From positions 90,445,666 to 90,509,665 of the forward strand of contig CM038216.1 in assembly GCA_021442155.1 (NCBI GenBank): a DNA stretch of 64,000 nucleotides, in the 5' to 3' direction. How positions within the stretch are numbered: the stretch's first letter is position 1; the number at the start of each line of letters is the position of its first letter. A program made the translations under genes and the position numbers. Origin of the DNA: Cymbidium sinense (Eukaryota > Streptophyta > Magnoliopsida > Asparagales > Orchidaceae). Positions 24,562 through 36,970 of the stretch are shown here, in pieces. The notes beneath the pieces are model-generated. The model made no database searches. It worked only from the letters and a program-made list of their open reading frames with translations, and was not told the DNA's origin.

Positions 24562-26209
24562 AAGAATGGTATCTCCTTGTAGTGGAGGTCTAGATTATTT
24601 CTGGTTGGTACTACTGAGCTTTGGTTTCCCTCTAGTTTTGGTGGCTCTCTCCTTTTGTTGGTCTCCTGCTGTGTTGGTTTTAGGATAGCCTGGTGATTGG
24701 TAGGCTTCAGAGCTTATTTGTTTTCCTTTTTCCCTAGCCTCTTTTTTTTCTATGAGGGTTTATTGGATGGTGGTTGCTTGATGGTTGCTTGATGGTTGTC
24801 ATATTTTCTAGACTTTTGGTTCTATTTTTTAGCTATATGTTATCATGATTATTGGTTCAGCCTAGACATGGGCTTTATTTATTTCTGGGCTGAGTTACTC
24901 ACTCTAGGGCTATTATCTCCCATCTAGTTTTCATTCCCCTTTCTATTGGTTTTTTTTTATGTTTTTTTATGGTGTGTGCCTGTTGGTTGGATGGCCCATT
25001 AGTTTATCATTTCTTTCTGCTATAGGATGAAGCTGTATGTGGTTATGGCTATTTTTTTGCTATGTTATTGTTTATGTTGATTCCTGCTGCTATGGTTGGC
25101 TAGGTGGCCTTGATGGTTGGCTACAATTGTGCTGTTGGTTGGTGGATCTGTAGAAATTTTTGTTTTTTACTTTCGGTCTTTATTTGTTTTAGGTGGCTTT
25201 GATGGTGGTTATTTCTTGGCTACTACCTTGTTTGGTTGGTTGCTTTGCTCTAGTTTGGCTCGATGTTTTGCTAGTTAGTTGCCTATTTAATCTTGATGAT
25301 AGATAGTGGAACTTGGCTAGCTTTTGGCTGTTAGCTGTTTGGTTTATTCGAGGAAAGTTGGCTATGATGGCTGGGATGTTTCCCCTATTATCTATTTGGC
25401 TGGTAGCACAATATGTGATTGTAACCCTTCTTCTAAAGCTTGGATGCTCACATATCCTGTTGCCCCTTAAGATGATTGTGACTAAGCCTGAGTCTATCTA
25501 AGATTTTTATTATTTTGTTTCTTTTATGTAATTAGCTTGTCCTTATTTCTAAATGCATATTTCTATCTTAAGTTCTTTGTAGGTTTGTGGCAGGTTTTCG
25601 GGCTATAGGTGGTTTGTGCATCTCTCAAAAGATTTCGGGATATAGATGTCTTTGTCTACCCTTCTTGGAATATTATGTTTTTTCTTTCTTAGCTTTTGTC
25701 TTTTCTTTATTTTGCTTTGGTTTTCTTGTAATAGGTAGGGGATTTATCTCTTTAGGCTAATTGTAGCTCTTTCTATAGTAGTTTAGAGATTTATCCCCTT
25801 TAAGGACCTTGTATCCCTTTCTTTTTGGCAATAAAATTCTCCCACTTTTTATTTGTAAAAGAGGTGGTGGTGGATAAGGAGGTGCTGGTGGATATGGAGG
25901 TGCTGGTCGGAGCAGTGGTGGTTATGGCGGTGTGGTGATGGTGGAGGGAGGATAGGGGATATGATGGTGGATCACGCTACTCGAAAGTCCTGGGTGGTTT
26001 TGATGGGAACTGGAGAAATTGAAAAACATCGATGTCTTTGGAACTGTGTATTTATAGTAGAGACAATTTTAGTTATCTAGGGTTTTTTATTTGCCCTGCA
26101 TACTCATTTTTTTTATCTATGTAGGTTTGTGTCTTAGAAAATTTGGTGTGTTACTTGGTTGATGAATTCAAAAAGAAGATATGTTGAATCTGAATTTGTT
26201 CTCTATTAA
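24562..26209 (+). pseudogene. GRP fragment copy 4, split by a LINE tail
   Basis: The shared breakpoint AAGAATGG occurs at 24562, followed by about 30 bases with GRP-like words (AGTGGAGGTCTAGA). The GRP tail resumes at about 25860 (GAGGTGGTGGTGGATAAGG) and reads on to the coding end and 3'UTR, finishing at 26209. Between them lies a LINE 3' end (24594-25859). The coding end reads FDGNWRN followed by TGA, the usual C-terminus of plant GRP7-like proteins, so this copy keeps the ancestral stop where most others have TAG. It fixes the reading frame for the family. Confidence 0.85.
24594..25859 (+). mobile_element. 5'-truncated LINE 3' end (fragment 3), inside GRP copy 4
   Basis: T/G-rich sequence like fragment 1 and the LINE 3' region. 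Shared words include GATTGTAACCCTTCTTCTAA and TTGGATGCTCACATATCCTG, and the end runs through TTTAAGGACCTTGTATCCC and GGCAATAAAATTC. It has an AATAAA signal followed by a short, T-interrupted A-rich tail. It is more diverged from 37950-40228 than fragment 1 is, so it may belong to a sister subfamily. The frame at 25313-25501 is a chance frame. Confidence 0.83.
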
Positions 26210-28866
26210 AAAAAACAAAAAACCTTAAACACTTAACTAAAACCTAAACCCTAACCCTAAAACCTAAACCATAAATCGTAAACCCTAAACCCTAAAAACA
26301 CTACACCCTAAACCCTACACCCTAAACCCTAAAATGCTAAACCCTAAACCCTAAACCCTAAAACCTAAACCTTAAACCTTAAACCCTAAACTCTAAACCC
26401 TAAAAATTAAAAAAAAAACCTTAAATCCCAAACCTTACACCCTAATGCCTAAACCCTAAACTAACCCTAACCTTAAATAGCTAAAAACCTAAACATAAAC
26501 TAAATAAAACATAAAAATAAAATAATGAAAAAATAACTTAAACCAAAATAAAATAAAATAAATAAAAATAAATAAATACATAAAATAAAACCTAAATTGA
26601 AACCTAAATCCTAAGAAAAATAAAAAATAATAAAAACTAAAATAAAATAAATAACCTAAACTAAACTAAACTAAAAACTTAAATAAAATAAAACTAAAAT
26701 AAAATAAAAAAAAAATAAAATAAAACAAAATAAAACCTAAAATAAAATAAATAAATAATAAAACCTAAATCCCAAACTGGGAAAAACCTAAACCTAAAAT
26801 AAAAATAAAATAAACTAAACCTAAACTAAACTTAACTAAATGTAACCTACACTAAACCTAAAATAAACTAAACCTAAACTTAAACCTAAACTAAATAAAA
26901 TAAAATAATAAAATAAACTTATACTAAAATAAAATATAAATAAATATAAAATAAAACATAAAACCTAAACATAAAAAAATAAAATAAAACATAAACCTAA
27001 AATAAAACAAAACCAAAACATAAAAATAATATGAAATAAAACTAAACTAAAATATAAATCTAAACCTAAACCTAAAAAAACTAAAATAAAATCCTAAACT
27101 AAAATAATAAACTAAACTAAATAAAATAAAAAATAAACCTAAGGAAAATAAAATAAATAAAGAAATAATAAACTAAATAAACTTAAACATACTATTTTAC
27201 ATAATTTTAAAAAATAATAAAATAATAAAAAAACCTAACCCTAAACCCTAAAACCCTAAATGTTTAACATTAATCATAAAACCAAAACCCTAAAACCTAA
27301 ATCCTAAAACCCTAAATCCTAACCAAAAACCCTAAACTCTATTAAAAAAAAACCTTAATCTCTAAACCTTAAACCCTGACCATAAACCCCCACTAACACC
27401 CTGAGCCCAAAAACTAAACTAGGCACTAAAAACACACTGAGCCATAAAACCATGAGCCACTAAACCATAAACTGAGCCACAAAACCATAAATAAAATAAA
27501 ATAAAATAAAAAATAAAACTTAAACTAAACTTAAACTGAGCTAAACCTAAAAATAAAATAAAATGGGAAAAAAAATTAAAATAAATAAAAAAACCTAAAG
27601 TTTTAAAAAAACAAATAAAATAAAACTAAACTTAAAATAAAATAAATAAACGGATAAAATAAAACAAAAACTAAACAAAATCTAAACCTAAAAAATAAAA
27701 CTGAAAATAAAACCTAAAATAAATAAAAAAAGTACATAAACCTTAAATTAAAAAAATAAACCTAAAATAAAAATAAAATAAATAAAATAAAATAAATCTA
27801 AACCTAAACTACAATAAACTAAACTAAAATAAATAAAACTTAAACCTAAACCTAAAATATACTAAACTTAAACCAACACCTAAACTAAATAAAATAAAAT
27901 AAATTGAAATTAAACTAAGCTTAAACTTAAAAATAAAACCTAAAAATAAAAATAAAATAACAGTCTAAAACCTAAACCTAAACCTAATAAAAAAACTTAA
28001 AACCTAAACCTAAAAAATAAAACTAAACTAAAAAATAAACCTAAACCTAAAAAATCTAAAAAAAACCTAAACTAAAATAAATAAACCTAATATAAATAAA
28101 CAAAATTAAATAAAATAAAATAAAACCTAAATAAAACTAAAATTAAAATAAACTTAAATAAATGAAAATAAACTAAATAAACCTAAACTACTGGTTTACT
28201 TTTTTTTTTAAAAAAACACTAAAAACTAAGGTAAAAAATCAGACAGAGATCCTGGGAGACTGAGCTCTTGACCACAGGCCCTGGCTCTGATCTAGGCTCT
28301 TAGCCCTGAGACCTGGGCCAGGCTTTGGGCCCTAACTGGGCCTGGGCTCTAGGCCACAAGGGTTCTTGGGAGCCCCAGGCGGCAGGCCCAAGGCCCAGCC
28401 ATGAAGCAGACAAGGCACAAGACCTGGGCCCAGATCTGCTGGGCCCCCCTGGGACCACAGGCCCTGGGCCTGAAAACGGCCCTGGACTGGGCCACCAGGC
28501 CTGATGACACTGAAAGGCCCAGGGCCACTGGGCCACTGCTGGGCTCACAGGCTCAGGCAGGCCCAGGCCACTGGGCCCACCTGGCCCACCTGACCCACAG
28601 GCTTAGGCGCTAAATCTGGGCCTGGGCCCCAGGCCCTGTCCATGGGCCAGCGAGGATGGGCACACCACAAACCTAAGCCATGTTAAACCCAAGCCCTATC
28701 CACTAAACTTTAAAACTTAAAGAATAAACCACAAACTTTAAACCCTAAACCTTAAACCCAAGCCTAACCTACACCCCAAACTCTAAACTCTAAAAAACCT
28801 AATGTAACTAAATAAATTAAAAAAGAAACATACACACTAATAAACTAACTAAACTAAGCTAAACAC
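26210..28866 (+). repeat. Telomere-like array segment 6
   Basis: Well-kept CCCTAAA block (26220-26470), AT-rich decayed repeat (26480-27180), landmark at 27188, a CCCTAAA block turning partly into CTGAGCCA words (27240-27490), AT-rich repeat to 28180, landmark at 28190, GC-rich island (28235-28690) and a short CCCTAAA-like stretch before the next GRP copy. Two landmarks about 1.0 kb apart with no GRP copy between them show that the basic unit can lack GRP. Confidence 0.9.
28235..28690 (+). repeat. GC-rich variant telomere-like island
   Basis: About 450 bases of CCTGGGCCC, GGCCCAGGCC and CTGGGCCAC words directly after the landmark at 28190, where other units have CCCTAAA. The block opens with CCTGGGAGACTGAGC and fades back through AAACCTAAGCCATG. 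Because CCCTGGG is close to its own complement, long chance frames appear on both strands (28300-28548 and 28401-28613); they are not genes. Confidence 0.82.
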
Positions 28867-29323
28867 AAGAATGGGAAAAACCTTGACAATAAGAACATCA
28901 CCATCAACTAGGCTCAATCTAGATCTGGTTGTGGAGTTGAAGGCATAGACAATGATTATCATAGTGGTGGTGGGGGATCTGGAGCTGTTGGTGGATATGG
29001 AGGTGGTGGTCGGAGTAGTGGTGGTTATGAGGCGAGGAGGTGGATGAAACTACGTCAGTGAAGGTTGTGAAGGGAAGATCGAGGATATGATGGATCCCAT
29101 TAATCGAGTGCAGGGAATTGGTTAGGTGGAAAATGGAGAATTGGAGGATCGATGCTTCTTAGCTTCTTTTCTAGAAAGGGTTCTAGTTATCTAGGGTTTT
29201 TGATTTGCTCTATGCATGCACATGTTTTATCTATGTTATCGCTTGTGTCTTAGAAAACTTATGGTGTTACTTGGTTGATGAAATTAAAAAAGAAATATTT
29301 AATTTAAATTTGTTCTCTTTTAT
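28867..29323 (+). pseudogene. GRP fragment copy 5
   Basis: Begins at the shared breakpoint (AAGAATGGGAAAAACCTTGA) after CTAAACAC. The RRM end is decayed (AACATCACCATCAACTAGGC) and the glycine-rich tail reads through GGATATGGAGGTGGTGGTCG with several indels. The coding end keeps a Trp-like TGGAGAATTGGAGG. The 3'UTR is present from CTAGTTATCTAGGGTTTTTG to TTTAATTTAAATTTG, then an A-rich end. Confidence 0.87.
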
Positions 29324-30652
29324 AAAAAATAAACAAAAACCCTAAACCCTAAACCAAAACCTGAACCTTAAACTTAAAACCTAAACCATAAACTCGAAAC
29401 CTTAAACCCTAAAAACCCCAAACCCTAATCCCTAAACCCTAAACCCTAAACCCTAACCCCTAAACCCTAAAAGCTAAAAATGTAAACCTAAACTAAATAG
29501 AAACTAAAAATTAAATAAATAAAAAAACCTAAACTAGAATAAAAAATAAATAAATAAAATAAAATGAAATAAAAACCTAAAATAAAACCTAAAGCGAAAA
29601 AGAAAATAAAATAAAAAATGAAAACATAACTAAAATAAAATAAATAAAACCTAAACTAAACTAAAAAAAATAAAAAATCTAAGTAAAATAAAAATATACC
29701 AAAAATAAAAATAGAATAAAATATAAACTAAATAAACACATAAACCTAGAAAATAAACCTAAAGATTAATAAAAAAATAAACTTAAACCCTAAACTAAAA
29801 AAAATAAACCTTTAATAAAAAAATAAACCTAAACCTAAACTAAAATAAACTAAACTAAAATAAATAAAATTTAAACCGAAAATAAACAAAACTTAAACCT
29901 AGACCTAAACTAAATAAAAGAAAATAAACTAAAAATAAACCTAAACCTAAGGTAAAATAAAACCTAAAATGAACCTAAAATCTCAACTTAAAAATAAAAG
30001 AAAAAACACCTAAACCTAAAAATAAAATAAAATAAAACTAAACTAAAAATAAAACCTAAACCTAAAAAATAAACTAAATAAAAAAACCTAATCTAAAATA
30101 AATAAACCTAAAATAAATAAATAAAACTAAATAAAAGTAAAATTGAACCTAAATAAAAAAACACTAAAATAAATAAAAAAATAAACTAAATAAACTTAAA
30201 CCTATAGGTTTATTTAATTAAAAGAAATAAATAAAACCACTATCCTGACCCTAAACCCTACTAAACCACTACTATAAACTGACCCTACCCTAAACCCTAA
30301 CCCCCCAGGCCCTATACCCCTAATAACCCTATCCCACCCTAAATCATGAAAACCCCAAACCATCAAACCTAACACTGAACCCTAAAAAACTGAGCCCAAA
30401 CTCCTAAACCCCAAGCCTAAACACTAAAACCTAAACCCAAAAGTCTAAACACTAAAACCTAAACCCTAAACCCTAAACCTTAAGCTCTAAACCCTAACCC
30501 TAAACCCTAAACCCTAAAACCCTAAAACCCTAAACCCTAAATGCTAAACACTAAACCCTAACCCTAAACTGTAATCCCTAAACCTAAACTAAACGAAACT
30601 AAATAAATAAAAAATTAACCTAAACCCTAAAGCTAAACTTAAGGCTAAACCG
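29324..30652 (+). repeat. Telomere-like array segment 7
   Basis: CCCTAAA block (29337-29470), AT-rich decayed repeat (29480-30190), landmark at 30201, a mixed block with some GC-type words (30240-30420), then a well-kept CCCTAAA block (30430-30580) ending at GRP copy 6. Confidence 0.9.
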
Positions 30653-31136
30653 TAATAATGGAAATAACCTTGATGGCAGGAACATGAGCATCAACTAGGC
30701 TCAGTCTAGATCTAGTTGTGGAGGGAAAGACGGAGGCGATGGTTATCATAGTGGTGGCTAGGGATCTAGAGTTGCTAGTGGATATGGAGGTGGTGGTCGA
30801 AGCAGTGGTGGTTTATGGAGTTGGGAGGAGCGATGAAGGTTACGTCTGTGGTGGTTTTTGAGGGATAGATCAGGGATATGATGGCAGATCCGGCTACTCA
30901 AGAGGCGGTGGTGGTTTTGATAGGAACTAGAGAAATAAAAGATTGGCCGATCTGATCTGCTTCTTATGGAACTGTCTTTATAGTAGAGACAATTACAATT
31001 ATCTAGGCTTTTTGATTTGCTTTATGCGTGCACATTTTATATGTATATCATCGCTTATGTCTTAGAATATTTGGTGCACTATTTGGTTAGTGAAATCAAA
31101 AAGATGAAATGTTCAATATAAATTTATTCTTTATTA
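30653..31136 (+). pseudogene. GRP fragment copy 6
   Basis: Breakpoint slightly decayed (TAATAATGGAAATAACCTTG). The frame recovers DGRN as GATGGCAGGAAC, then a glycine-rich tail with GGATATGGAGGTGGTGGTCG. The coding end is TTTTGATAGGAACTAGAG, with the final Gly and Trp codons both damaged. The 3'UTR is complete to AAATGTTCAATATAAATTTA, followed by an A run. No intact frame remains. Confidence 0.87.
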
Positions 31137-32344
31137 AAAAAAATCTTAAACCTTAAACCCTAAAGTAAAACCTAAAATAAACCTAAAACCTGACCTAAAC
31201 ACTAAACCCTAAAACCATAAACCATAAACACTAAACCACAAACCCTAAACCCCAAACCAAACAAAACCTAAACCATAAACCTAAACCTAAATGGTAAAAC
31301 TATAACCTTAAACCCCAAACCCTAAAGCCACAAACCTAAAACCATAAAGTCTAAATTCTAAACCCAAACCTGCTAAACCTAAACCATAAACCTTACATAC
31401 TACCCAGACCCTAGGCCCCATTATCCCACGCCCTCAGCCCTAGGCCAAACTCCTAAACAGACTAAACCTGACTGGGCTAGGCTGAGGCCCTGGGCCTGGG
31501 CCTGAGCCCTGGCTGAGCCCTGACTTGACCTAGTCTTGAGTATAACCCAGGCCTGAAAGGCCCTAAATGGGCCCCACAAACCCAGGCCCTGGGCCTGGCC
31601 CTGGGCTAAGGCTGGGCCTGAAAGGCCCAGGCTGAGCTAAAGGCCAGGCCTGAGCCCTGGCCTAGGCTGGGCCACTGGGCTGAGCCCTGGGCCTGACTTG
31701 GGCCCTGAGGCCCTCTTGACTGGGCTAAAGGCCCTGGGCCTAAACCAGGCTGGGCCCTGGGCCACTTGGGCCCTGAGCCCTAGGCTGAGCCTGACCTGAG
31801 CCTGGGCTGAGGCCCTGGGCTGGGAACCTAGGCAGGCCCTGGGCTGGCTTAAGGCATGGGCCCTTACCCCTGGGCCAGGCTGGGCCTGGGCCCAGGCCTG
31901 GGCCTGGGCCCTGGGCTGACCTAGGCCTCTGACTGGCCAAGGCCCTGGGCCCTCCCTGAGCTGGGCCAGGCCCAGGCCTGGCCTAAATCCTGATGACTAA
32001 ACTGATAACCCAAATCCAGGCCATGGGCCCCAGACTGGGCCCTGATCCTGAGCCAACCCAGGCATGGGCCCTAAACTGGGCTGCTCAAATTATCCTGGGC
32101 CCTACTGGGCCCTGAAAGCAGGCTGGGCCCTGGGCTCACCCTGAGCTGAGCCAATTCTAAATACCCTAAATCACACCTAAACTGGGCCCTCTAAATCCTC
32201 CATAAACCCACTGTTACTGGCCCTCCATAATCTAAACCCTTATAAACCTAATCCTAAACTAAACTAAACCTAAAACTAAACCAAAAACCTAAACTAAACT
32301 AAACCTAAAACCTAAACTAAAACCCAAAAACCCAAACAAACTAT
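31137..32344 (+). repeat. Telomere-like array segment 8 with the largest GC-rich stretch
   Basis: Decayed CCCTAAA (31145-31400) turns into a GC-rich stretch (31400-32230) and then AAACCTAAAC repeats to 32344, where the LINE begins. No landmark and no gene are visible. Confidence 0.88.
31400..32230 (+). repeat. GC-rich variant telomere-like island (largest)
   Basis: About 0.8 kb of CCCTGGGCC, CTGGGCCTGGGCC, CCCTGAGCC and CTAGGC words with occasional intact CCCTAAA or CCCTAAAT units (for example near 31560). A-to-G change of CCCTAAA on this strand produces exactly CCCTGGG, CCCTGAG and CCCTAGG. The open frame 31740-31940 on the minus strand is a by-product of the repeat. Confidence 0.85.
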
Positions 32345-32553
32345 TACCTGAGCCCTCATACTTGTGCTCTAGTTATTTCCATTCCCCCTCTCATTTTTTA
32401 GCTTTGTGGTCACTGCTTGCTAGCTATTTTGCTTGATTCTCACTGTATTCCTTCTTGAATTATGAACTGTTGGCCTATTTCATGTCTTCATTGGAGTGAC
32501 ACCGCGGCTTGGTGTCTTCCCCGATGATTCCTTAGGGAAAACTGAAGGATCCT

Positions 32554-33390
32554 TTGGATCCTACTAGGGCATCAACTAACTTTTCTCTGACTACTTCAGA
32601 ATCATTCAAAGATGTTCCAGTTTGGATTTCTCTCCCCAATATGCAAATTCATTTTGTTAACCATCAATTACTTTTTACTGTGGGTGCTTTACTTGGTCAG
32701 TCGTTGAAAATTTATCAGGCAATGACTATGAAATCTCATCCTTCAGTGGCTAGAATCTTTATTTATATTAGACATTACCAAGAAACACCATAAAGAAATC
32801 TATTTGGAATCCCAAAATTATGGTTATATGCAAATAATTGAATTGGAATATTTTCCTATCTTTTGTTCTCACTATAAAATCCATTGGCATGATAATTCTG
32901 AATGTTTCATTCTTCATCCTCACCTAAAAAAGAAAATCCCTGTTAAGGAAACTTCTATTCCTAAACATAGGCAAATCATTGTTAAATATCAAAAAACTAC
33001 TTCAGAAAAAAAGGAATTTTTGAATGTTCCTAATAAGCCTATTTTACCTCTTACTTCTTCTGTGCAATTGAAGGCTTCTAATGTGAACAATAATAGTTTT
33101 TCTAAACTTTTGGATGATGATTATGTTTCCTCTAATTCAATCCCTGCATCCTTCCCAGCTTTGATTGATGAAAATGAAGCTTTGATTGATAATATAAATG
33201 AGGGTACTAATGTTATGCCTCATTCAAATTCAAAGAAGAATATGGATTTAATACCTCATGATAATCAAGTTGAAAAGAAAAATTCTATTTTCCATATTTA
33301 GGATGATTTAAAGTCTCATCTTGATTTGGCTTTGTTTAATAATTTGGACCATGAAGAGGAAGTGCTTGGTATTCACACTTGCCTCTAAAT
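32554..33390 (+). pseudogene. LINE ORF1 (DUF4283-type nucleic-acid-binding protein), broken
   Basis: ORF1 would package element RNA. The frame to 32793 contains FKDVPVWISLPNMQIHFVNH and ARIFIYI, typical of the DUF4283 part of plant LINE ORF1. After a frameshift near 32795, the frame 32804-33301 continues for 165 codons. It opens with a zinc-knuckle relic, FCSHYKIHWHDNSECF, in which the second cysteine of CX2CX4HX4C has become tyrosine. The remainder is Lys/Asn/Ser-rich and unstructured. The start at 32554 is TTG and an in-frame stop lies just upstream, so the true start is lost. Confidence 0.83.
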
Positions 33391-33710
33391 AAATATGTTT
33401 CTACTCCCTCTCTTATTATTCCTGATGATCATTTGGCTTTAAGAAATTCTAATGTCTAGGAAGAAGGAGAACTCATTTCTAATCATGCGGTTTCTCCTAA
33501 ATTTATGACTAATGTTGTTAAATCCTTCTCGGATGATGATTATATGGGAAAAGAAAATGGTTTCCAAACTTATCATGCTAAAAAAAGAAAAAAATGTTAA
33601 AAATTTCCCTTTTAAACTGCTATGAAACACTAGATAGACTACGACCTCCCCCTCCTCTCTTAATTAACCTTTTCTTAACCCCTTTTTATTTTTTTATGTT
33701 TAATTTTATT

Positions 33711-34330
33711 ATTTAGAATGTTAAAGGGATTGGTACCCTCTCTATTCCTAATCGTATTAGAAATCTTTGTCGTATAAATAATATTTCTTTAATTATTTTT
33801 TTGGAGCCTCTTATTCATGCTAACAAAATTAACCATGTTGCTAGAATGATCAATTTCAATAATTTTTCCTAATGTGTAATAAGATTTGGTGTTTTTGGAA
33901 TAACTTTGTAGAGGTTTCTATTCTTGATGATTTTTAATAAGTTGTCAATGCTCAAATCTCTTATGGTGATTATTGTGTTTTGGGCTTAGATCTAGTAGAA
34001 ATCTTCTTTGGGATAATTTGAGGAATTTTGTTACAACTGTCAATAAACCTTGGTTTGTTGTTGGTGATTTCAACACTATTTTATTCACTTCTGAACAAAG
34101 TGGTGTTGCTCTTTTAATATTCATTCCATGGAAGAATTTTCTAATATGATCCTTGATTATAATTTGATTTATATTTGTTTTAAAGGTTCTAACTATACCT
34201 GGCAAAACTTTAGACTTAGATAAAGGTTGGATCGGATTCCTTTTAGTACTCATTCGATTACTCAATGACATATTACTTCTATCGATCATTTAACAGAACC
34301 TTGTCAAATAATGCTACTCTTTTGGTTTCT
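33711..34330 (+). pseudogene. LINE endonuclease domain, broken
   Basis: An apurinic-type endonuclease nicks the target for insertion. Its start is seen as TAG-NVKGIG (normally Trp-Asn-Val-Arg-Gly-Ile-Gly) at 33711, followed by IPNRIRNLCRINN and FLEPLIHANKI with the catalytic glutamate. After frameshifts, PWFVVGDFNTIL near 34050-34085 supplies the GDFN motif and GSNYTWQNF near 34185-34215 the region after it. The final SDH motif is not recognisable. At least four disruptions make it inactive. Confidence 0.82.
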
Positions 34331-34601
34331 ATTCAAGATAATTTTAATAGATTAAAAAATTTCTCTCCTTTTAGATTTCAAAACATGTGGATTTAGCATA
34401 CTAATTTTTTTTAATATTGTGGCTAACAATTGGAAAGCTCCTTTATATCCTGATAATTTGATTATGGGGATGAATAGACTTTGGTTTAAGATTAAAATGG
34501 ATAAGCAAAATTTGGGTCATGGAATAAGCATTATTTTAAAAACATTTTTCCTAATATCAAAGATATGGAAAAAAATGGTTTGAAATCTTGAGGTCTCTAT
34601 T

Positions 34602-35960
34602 ATGTCAGGTCCTTCTAAGATTAAGGACTTGACTAAGGTAAAAGATAAACTTGTTAATTTTCAAAATATGGAAGAGACTTTTTGGCATCAAAAAGCTGCT
34701 AGTAAACATATTGTGGATGGTGATATGAACACTAAGTACTTCCATGCTTTAGTTAATAAAAAGAGATATTTAAATAATATTCAAAAAGTTAAAGATGACA
34801 ATGGAGAATGGATTATGGAGAATAATGGTATTAAGAATTCAATAATTAAATAATTTAGAAATATGCTTAATAAGAGTTTCTCTTATGAGCTTGTTTCTAA
34901 ATCACACTTGATTCCTTCTATTATTACCAATGATGACAATGATTTGCTTACTATTATGCCTAATGAAGATAACTTGTTTAAAGTTCTTAATAGCATGAAC
35001 ATAGATTTTGTTGCTGGTCCGGAGGGTTTCACTACTCAATTTTTTCAAAATTGTTGGTTTATTATTAAAAGTGATTTGATTGAGGTTGTGGTTGATTTTT
35101 TTTAATGGTAATTCTTTTCTTATATATATTTTTAGCACTTATATCATTCTCATACCTAAGAAAGATAATCTGGACTATTGGAGTGATTTTAGACTTATTA
35201 GTCTTTGCACCTTCTTCAATAAGTTGATTTCCAAAATTCTTGCCAACATGCTTAGTCCTTTACTTCATAAGATTATCTCTCTCAACCAAACTGGTTTTGT
35301 TCGAGGTAGATCTATTTTTGATAACCTTTTACATGCACATGAATTAATTCATGACTTAGATGCTAAGACTAGAGGTGGAAGCTCTCTTCTCAAATTAGAT
35401 ATTGCCAAATCTTTTGATAATATCTCTTGTCATTTCCTTTTCCATATTCTTAATTTATTTTAGTTTTCTTATAAATTTACTTCTCTTATTAATAATTGTA
35501 TTAATAATGTCTAGTTTTCTGTTTTGCTTAATGGGGAAGCTTTAGGATTCTTTCTTTCTTCCCATGGCATAAGATAAGTGGATCCTTTATCTCTTACTTT
35601 ATTTATTATTGTTGTTGAGTACTTATCTAGGAGTATCAATGAGTTATTTTTAAACAATCCTAGTATGTACTATAGAACTCTTGGTGGTCTTTTAGTTTCC
35701 CACTTAAGCTTTGTAGATGATTTCATTATTTTTTGCAATGCTTATATTCAACATATCAAGAACCTCAAGATTTTTTTAAATTAATATGGTAGAGAAAGTG
35801 GTCATTCTATCAATGATAACAAAAGATATTTTATTATCTCATCAAGTATCTCTAATAATAAAATCAATCAAATCTAGCATATCACTAATTTTAAACATTA
35901 ACACTTACCTCTTAAGTACTTGCATGTTCCTCTAAAGGTTCAAAATGATATCATCTTTTT
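34602..35960 (+). pseudogene. LINE reverse transcriptase, broken
   Basis: Reads in pieces through the normal order. WHQKAASKHIVDGDMNTKYF (34680-34740) precedes RT; then FKVLNSMNIDFVAGPEGFTT (34980-35035), IILIPKKDN (35140-35168), LISKILANMLSPLL and SLNQTGFVRGRSIFDNLL (35225-35330), LKLDIAKSFDNI with the first catalytic aspartate (35390-35425), and FVDDFIIF at 35710-35733 with the paired aspartates. About four stops or frameshifts separate the pieces. The catalytic FADD motif reads FVDD, still compatible with activity, so inactivity comes from the broken frame. Confidence 0.88.
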
Positions 35961-36659
35961 GATGAGTTAATTCAAAAAAATTTAAATAATATTTTTTATT
36001 AGGAATTTCATTAACTTTCATTTGGTGGTAGGCTCACTATTCTTAAAAACACTCTCAATTATATGCCCTTTTAGTTGATTCAAACTATTATTCCAACTAA
36101 TTCTACTCTTATCAAAATTGATCTCTTTCTTAATAAATTTTCTGGAGATCCAATAATTCTATTAAAGGAATGCATTGGACATCCTATCATAAATGTTGTG
36201 GTCCTTTGGGTGAAGGTGGTCTTGGTTGCGAACCTATTCATGAAGCTATGTCTGCCTTCTCTCATATGCTCTAGTGGAATTTTAGAAAGAATGATAGCCT
36301 TGAGGCTAATTTTATGATGGAAAAATATTGCTAAGGTAAACGCCCTCTTATCTATGCTTATAAAGTTGTTGATTCTCTAATTTGGAAAAGGCTTTACTCC
36401 ATTAAATGAGTTATTGAATCCCTAATACCTTAGGGTATTCACTCAGGTTTGGCAAGAAAATTGGATTAGAAATGGCTCTATTGACTCCCTTTTATCTATA
36501 CACTCTACTGCTACTATCAAAGGTAACTCTTTTAGGCTTAATAACAATAGGAATGAAAACAAACTTGAGAACTACATTCTATTTCTATTTTTGACAAGTT
36601 TTACAACATCACTATCTTTTCTAATAAACCTGATCAAATTCTTTTCAAGCTCTCTTACA

Positions 36660-36970
36660 ATGGCGATTTCATTCTTAAAGAGGTTTGGAATTTTATTAAA
36701 AATAAACAAAACACCTCTACTATTTTTATTAAACTATGGAACAATATTATTCGCAGTTCTTATGTTGTTTTAGCTTGGAGGATTTTGAATAACTTCATTC
36801 TTGTAGATTCGTTGCTCTGGATTAAAGAGTTTTATTTACCTTCCAAGTGCTATTGTTGCTTTCATATTGAAAATGTTAATCATGTTTTTATCAATGGTGT
36901 TATTGCTTCCAAACTTTGGATATGGTATGATGATTTATTTAACACTAATTATTTTCATGGCTCTCTTTAG
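36660..36970 (+). pseudogene. LINE zinc-binding region after RT
   Basis: The pieces EVWNFIKNKQNTSTIFIKLW and LPSKCYCCFHIENVNHVFIN, followed by ASKLWIW, match the zinc-binding domain that follows RT in plant LINEs. The Cys-x2-Cys and His residues are visible at about 36845-36890. Stops lie between the pieces. Confidence 0.75.

Noticed and set aside
28300..28613. Overlapping Pro/Gly/Ala-rich open frames on both strands (28300-28548 and 28401-28613; similar at 31740-31940)
   Set aside because: They lie wholly in CCCTGGG-type repeat, which has few stop triplets on either strand. Low-complexity composition and no start context.
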